NCBI GenBank assembly: GCA_964575225.1
Contig: CAZNQW010000141.1
Location: forward strand, 1 to 10,067
DNA from: CAZNQW01 sp964575225
GTDB taxonomy: Bacteria > Chloroflexota > Anaerolineae > JAAYZQ01
Direction: 5' to 3'
Length of the DNA stretch: 10,067 bases
In this document: positions 6,305 through 10,067 of the stretch, piece after piece
Layout of the letters: every line of letters begins with the position of its first letter
Position numbering within the stretch: the first letter of the stretch is position 1
Notes under the pieces: model-generated
What the model saw: only the letters and a program-made list of their open reading frames with translations
What the model was told of the DNA's origin: nothing
The model's database searches: none
Program-made: the position numbers and the translations under genes

Positions 6305-6310
6305 AAGGAG
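6305..6310 (+). promoter_or_regulatory. Ribosome binding site of the SHMT-GcvT fusion gene
   Basis: AAGGAG ends five bases before ATG at 6316 and eight before the adjacent ATG at 6319. It fixes the start at this double ATG rather than at the TTG at 6250, which lies within the promoter -35. The second ATG has the more usual spacing, so the product may be one residue shorter. Confidence 0.75.
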
Positions 6311-6315
6311 TGTCC

Positions 6316-9300
6316 ATGATGGCAAATGAAGAATATTGGGATGCGTTTTTCGGAGTCGATCTCGAACAGGTAGACCCCGATACGGATCTGATCATTGGCT
6401 TTGAAGAAGAGCGCCAGGCGCGCAAGCTGATCATGATCCCTTCCTCGTCGATGGCCCCCAAAGCGGTGCGCCAGGCGCTGGGCAGTGTGTTCAACAACGT
6501 CTACGCCGAAGGCTATCCTCCCCTGCGCATGACACGGGATGAGGAGCCCATGCTCCTGGACGTGGCCCACCAACTGGCCTATTATCGGCGCTATGCCGAC
6601 CGGCGGTTCTACAAGGGCGTGGATTATGTGCATTTTGTGGAAACGCTGGCCCAGCGCCGAGCGGCGGCCTGTTTTGCCAACGAGCGGGCCGGCACCCAGG
6701 ACATCTATGTCAACGTACAGCCCCTGTCGGGGGCAGCCGCCAACCTGGCTGTATACGATGCCGTGGTCGACGTAGGCGATGTGGTCATGGGCATGGACCT
6801 CTATCAGGGAGGCCACCTGACCCACGGCAGCGAGTTCAACTTTTCTGGCAAACGCTATCACGTGGTCAGCTATGGCGTGAGCAAGCGAACCGGCAAGCTG
6901 GACTATGACGAGATCCGGTCGATGGCCCGGCAACACAAGCCCAAGATGATCATCGCCGGGTTCACGTCGTACCCATGGGCACCCGACTGGGAGGCCTTTG
7001 CCGACATTGCCCATAGCGTGGGCGCCCTCCTGTTGGCCGACATCAGCCACCCGGCAGGGATGACCATCGCCGGCGCCTTTCCCAGCCCGGTGGGCATTGC
7101 CGACGTCACGACCTTTACCACCCACAAGACCCTGTGCGGCCCGCGCGGGGCGGTTATCCTGACCACCGACGCCGATCTGGCTACCAAGGTCGACATGGCC
7201 GTGTTCCCCGGTGAACAGGGCGGCCCTCACACCCAAAAATTCGCGGCCATGGCTGTGGCCTTCAAGATCGCTCAGACAGAGCCCTTCCGCCGGCTGCAAT
7301 GGAAGATCAAAGAGAACGCAGCAGCCCTGGCCAAAGGGCTCGAGTCGCGCGGCCTAAAGCTGGCCTACGGCGGCACCGATACCCATTTCTGCATGCTCGA
7401 CCTCAACAGCGTCAAGAGCGAAAACGGCGCGCCCCTGCGCGGCGAACCTGCGGTGCGCATCCTGGATCTGGCGGGCATCGTGGCCAACCGAAACACCATC
7501 CCCGGCGATGAGCTGACGGCCTTGGGAATGGGCATTCGGCTGGGCACGCCCTGGCTGACGCAGCGAGGATTTGGCCCGGCCGAGATCGACGAGGTGGCCG
7601 GCCTGATCCACAAAACGGTCACCCACATTCAGCCCTTTAGCTACATCGGCTTGAGCGGCGAACTCCCCCGCGGCAAGATCGACCTGGATGTTCTGGAAGA
7701 GATCAAGCGGGAGGTAGCCGATCTGGCCGATCGGGGGGTGGCCGAAACCGATGACCGGGGCAGCGAGTATCCCCACTACTACCAATTGCTGTCCACCGCC
7801 CCGTGCGAATTTCCAGGACTCAAGCGGGCAGCCTGCCCCGGCGAACAGGCCGAGAGGGAGGCCGTCCGCACAGGCGCAGGCCTGATCGATCTGAGCGATT
7901 GCGGGCTGTTGCAGATCATCGGCGACCGGGCCGAACCTTCGCTGCAGCAGGTGCTGACCAATGACGTGGCAGCGCTCAAGCCGGGTGAGAGCCAGCTTGC
8001 GTTTCTGTTGAACGAGGATGCCCGGGTCATTGACGATGTATCGATCCTGCGCCAATCGCCCGACGAGATCGGAAGGGACCGCTACCTGCTATTGACCAAT
8101 CCGGAGAACCACGAGCGGGTCAAGGCCTGGCTGCGCGGCCTGGGAGATGGATACACCCTCTTTGACCCGGAGGATCTCTCGCGTAAGGTCGAAGGTCCCG
8201 TGATCGTCGAAGACCTGCGCATGGTCGACGAATCGCAGTGCACGGTGGCGATGGCCCTGGTGGGTCCCCGCGCCGCCGAATGGGCCAAGGCGGCAGGCCC
8301 CCTGCCGGGGTTCCTGTTCTCCCACACCGACAGCCGCATCGAGATGGCAATTCCGGCGGCTCAAATCCAGAGCGTGTACGATCGACTGATCGAACTGGGC
8401 GCCACCCCCGTCAGTAGGGCAACGCGGCAGGCCCTCCGGGCCGAATCCAAGCTACCGGACTATGGTGCAATGCCCACCTATACGACCGATTCGGGCAGGC
8501 CCACCGGGCTGGAGTTGTATCGAGCGGGCCACCAGGATCGCTTTGAGCTGCGGGTGCCCTACTTTGTGGGCTGCCAGAACCTGGATCCGGTGCGACGGCG
8601 ACCCGAGCTGCCTGTCTTCCAGTGGGAAGAGCCTCAGGATCCGCCGCTGCAGCGCACTCCTCTGTACGATTGGCACAAGGCCCACACACGCAAGATCATC
8701 CCCTTTGCGGGCTGGGAGATGCCGGTGTGGTACACGGGTGTTCTCGACGAGCACAACGCCGTCCGCCGGGCAGCGGGCCTGTTCGACGTGGCGCACATGG
8801 GCGTGTTCGAAGTCAGTGGCCCCCATGCCACCGAATTCCTGGACCTGGTGTGCAGCAACTATGCGCGCTGGTTCAACCCCGGCGAAAGCTATTACGCCTA
8901 TCTGCTGGATCCCGACGGCCAGATTCTCGATGACCTGATGGTCTACCGCCGGGCCAAAGACCGCTACCTGGTGGTGGTCAATGCATCCAACGCCGACAAG
9001 GATTGGGCATGGCTCGACGCCGTCAACCGAGGCCAGGTGTTGATCGATCGCCAACGGCCCGACCTGCGAGTGCTGCGCTCGGCAACGCTGCGGAATCTCA
9101 AAGATCCGGTCAGCGGCGACGACATGCGAGTCGACCTGGCCCTGCAAGGTCCCGCGTCGCTGGCCATCTTGCAGAGCTTGACCGACAACCCCCGGCTCAA
9201 AGACCGTCTGGCCCGCGTGCCCAAGACCGGGTTGACCGAATGCGAACTGGCCGGTTTCGATCTGGTCATCGCCCGCACCGGCTATACCGGCGAGGAGATC

Positions 9301-9942
9301 GGCTACGAGATCTTGGTCCACCCCGATAGGGCGTTGGCTTTTTGGGAGACGCTGCTGGAGGCCGGAGGGCTTTTCGGCTTGCAGCCCTGCGGCCTTGCGG
9401 CCCGTGATTCCACGCGCACCGAGGCCGGGCTGCCCCTGTATGGTCACGATCTGATGGGGCCCTACGACATCTCGCCGATGGGGGCCGGTTTTGGCTCCTA
9501 CGCCAAGCTGCACAAACCCTATTTTGTGGGTCGCCAGGCGATTATCGAGCAGGAAGCCAGGCGCACCATGGAGATCCTCCGCTTCCGCATGAACGAGCGG
9601 GGTGTGCGCATGCCCAAGACGGGCGATCCCGTGATCAACCGCAAGGGACGGGCCGTCGGATGGGTGACCAGCGCGGCCATCGACGTCGATGGTCGTATCC
9701 TGGGACTTGCCTACGTGGAGAGCCGCTACCACCAACCCGGCGACGAAATCGGCATCTTTAGCCTCCCGGCGCGGCCCGTGGTCGAAAAGTGCGACAAGGC
9801 CGACCTGACGCCCGGCGACAAGATCCAGATCCCGGATATGGCGACCATCCTTTTCCGCTTCCCTGATGAAAAGGAGCGAGCCCACTGGCGCGGGCCCCAA
9901 GCAGAGTCGGAACCGGGCCCGGAAGCCGAAGGCGCAGTCTGA
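6316..9942 (+). CDS. glyA-gcvT: Serine hydroxymethyltransferase / GcvT-like / aminomethyltransferase (T-protein) fusion
   Basis: One uninterrupted 1208-residue protein contains three modules. Residues 1 to about 475 are a PLP-dependent serine hydroxymethyltransferase: NVQPLSGAAAN, GGHLTHGSEFN, ADISHPAG with D242 and H245, and TTHKTLCGPRGA (268-279) with the PLP lysine K271. Residues 510-756 form a GcvT-like folate-binding module (LIDLSDCG 523-530, DD 573-574, PYFVGCQNL 748-756) that lacks the C-terminal barrel. Residues 780 to about 1150 are a full T-protein: FAGWEMPVWY (797-806), FDVAHMG (823-829), LDDLMVY (871-877, with the key Asp of the family), GYTGEEIGYE (989-998), ARDSTRTEAGLPLYG (1029-1043) and a GcvT_C domain. 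A charged tail ends the protein. SHMT interconverts serine and glycine using tetrahydrofolate; T-protein makes methylene-tetrahydrofolate from lipoyl-bound aminomethyl in glycine cleavage. No gcvH or gcvP is visible in the window. Domain calls are firm; the physiological direction is inferred. Confidence 0.93.
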   Translation: MMANEEYWDAFFGVDLEQVDPDTDLIIGFEEERQARKLIMIPSSSMAPKAVRQALGSVFNNVYAEGYPPLRMTRDEEPMLLDVAHQLAYYRRYADRRFYKGVDYVHFVETLAQRRAAACFANERAGTQDIYVNVQPLSGAAANLAVYDAVVDVGDVVMGMDLYQGGHLTHGSEFNFSGKRYHVVSYGVSKRTGKLDYDEIRSMARQHKPKMIIAGFTSYPWAPDWEAFADIAHSVGALLLADISHPAGMTIAGAFPSPVGIADVTTFTTHKTLCGPRGAVILTTDADLATKVDMAVFPGEQGGPHTQKFAAMAVAFKIAQTEPFRRLQWKIKENAAALAKGLESRGLKLAYGGTDTHFCMLDLNSVKSENGAPLRGEPAVRILDLAGIVANRNTIPGDELTALGMGIRLGTPWLTQRGFGPAEIDEVAGLIHKTVTHIQPFSYIGLSGELPRGKIDLDVLEEIKREVADLADRGVAETDDRGSEYPHYYQLLSTAPCEFPGLKRAACPGEQAEREAVRTGAGLIDLSDCGLLQIIGDRAEPSLQQVLTNDVAALKPGESQLAFLLNEDARVIDDVSILRQSPDEIGRDRYLLLTNPENHERVKAWLRGLGDGYTLFDPEDLSRKVEGPVIVEDLRMVDESQCTVAMALVGPRAAEWAKAAGPLPGFLFSHTDSRIEMAIPAAQIQSVYDRLIELGATPVSRATRQALRAESKLPDYGAMPTYTTDSGRPTGLELYRAGHQDRFELRVPYFVGCQNLDPVRRRPELPVFQWEEPQDPPLQRTPLYDWHKAHTRKIIPFAGWEMPVWYTGVLDEHNAVRRAAGLFDVAHMGVFEVSGPHATEFLDLVCSNYARWFNPGESYYAYLLDPDGQILDDLMVYRRAKDRYLVVVNASNADKDWAWLDAVNRGQVLIDRQRPDLRVLRSATLRNLKDPVSGDDMRVDLALQGPASLAILQSLTDNPRLKDRLARVPKTGLTECELAGFDLVIARTGYTGEEIGYEILVHPDRALAFWETLLEAGGLFGLQPCGLAARDSTRTEAGLPLYGHDLMGPYDISPMGAGFGSYAKLHKPYFVGRQAIIEQEARRTMEILRFRMNERGVRMPKTGDPVINRKGRAVGWVTSAAIDVDGRILGLAYVESRYHQPGDEIGIFSLPARPVVEKCDKADLTPGDKIQIPDMATILFRFPDEKERAHWRGPQAESEPGPEAEGAV

Positions 9943-9992
9943 TCCATCCACGGCCTGTACTCGTTGCGGTGCAGGCCCAGTTCCACACAACC

Positions 9993-10011
9993 CAAACCCT
10001 TTCAGGGTTTG
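9993..10011 (+). terminator. Perfect hairpin after the fusion gene; possible terminator
   Basis: CAAACCCT (9993-10000) and AGGGTTTG (10004-10011) are exact reverse complements around a 3-base loop (TTC), 50 bases after the stop codon. The stable tight hairpin suits transcription termination or 3'-end protection, and being a palindrome it could serve both strands. No T tract follows, so a classical intrinsic terminator is not proven. The rest of 9943-10034 shows no gene. Confidence 0.5.
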
Positions 10012-10034
10012 TGATGACCTGATGCAAGCAAGAG

Positions 10035-10067
10035 AGATCGGAAGAGCGTCGTGTAGGGAAAGAGTGT
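10035..10067. other. Illumina TruSeq adapter sequence at the contig end (artefact)
   Basis: The last 33 bases, beginning AGATCGGAAGAGC and ending GGGAAAGAGTGT, match the TruSeq universal adapter read-through sequence as I know it, over its full length. It is not genomic. Genomic sequence therefore ends at about 10034; the preceding AG repeats make the junction uncertain by a few bases. Confidence 0.95.

Noticed and set aside
6289..7299. A 336-codon minus-strand open frame opposite the SHMT domain.
   Set aside because: It covers the promoter-proximal part of a strongly supported gene and shows no independent coding evidence.
8452..9990. A 512-codon open frame on the minus strand.
   Set aside because: It is antisense to the conserved T-protein part of the fusion gene, has composition typical of a shadow frame and no protein motif I can recognise.

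Overview
The window is about 10 kb of GC-rich, densely coding bacterial DNA with no RNA genes, CRISPR arrays or insertion sequences that I can see. The gene content and protein style suggest a Chloroflexota (Anaerolineae-like) bacterium, probably a metagenome contig. The pointers are a zinc-ligand type Sat, an AlkP-fold phosphodiesterase inside a sat/cysC operon, and a serine hydroxymethyltransferase fused to T-protein modules. This placement is an inference from style, not from a marker gene. The right end is a physical contig end: the last 33 bases match an Illumina adapter.

Left half, minus strand (1-3483): one transcription unit reads leftward from a strong promoter at 3483-3455. It holds sat (ATP sulfurylase), an AlkP-superfamily phosphodiesterase that starts at TTG, cysC (APS kinase), and after a hairpin the first 11 codons of another gene cut by the window edge. 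Sat and CysC together turn sulfate and ATP into APS and then PAPS. No PAPS reductase is visible, so the unit may serve sulfation as easily as cysteine synthesis. The phosphodiesterase between them has an unknown role.

Middle, plus strand (3519-6136): a divergent promoter drives an alpha/beta hydrolase. A second promoter then drives a 382-residue protein with a nucleotidyltransferase-like N-terminal half and an unrecognised C-terminal half, which appears to be read from a leaderless transcript. A stand-alone receiver-domain response regulator follows 33 bases later.

Right half, plus strand (6250-9942): a clear promoter and ribosome binding site precede one intact 1208-codon gene. Its protein joins a serine hydroxymethyltransferase, a GcvT-like module without the C-terminal barrel, and a complete GcvT aminomethyltransferase. 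Both enzyme activities meet at 5,10-methylene-tetrahydrofolate, so the fusion puts two glycine/one-carbon steps on one chain. A perfect 8-bp hairpin follows before the adapter.

All four promoters I could assign share one layout: a TTG-type -35, exactly 17 bases of spacer, and a TGn-extended -10. They were used to correct several start codons (sat, the hydrolase, the nucleotidyltransferase-like gene and the fusion gene), where longer open frames run back through the promoter.
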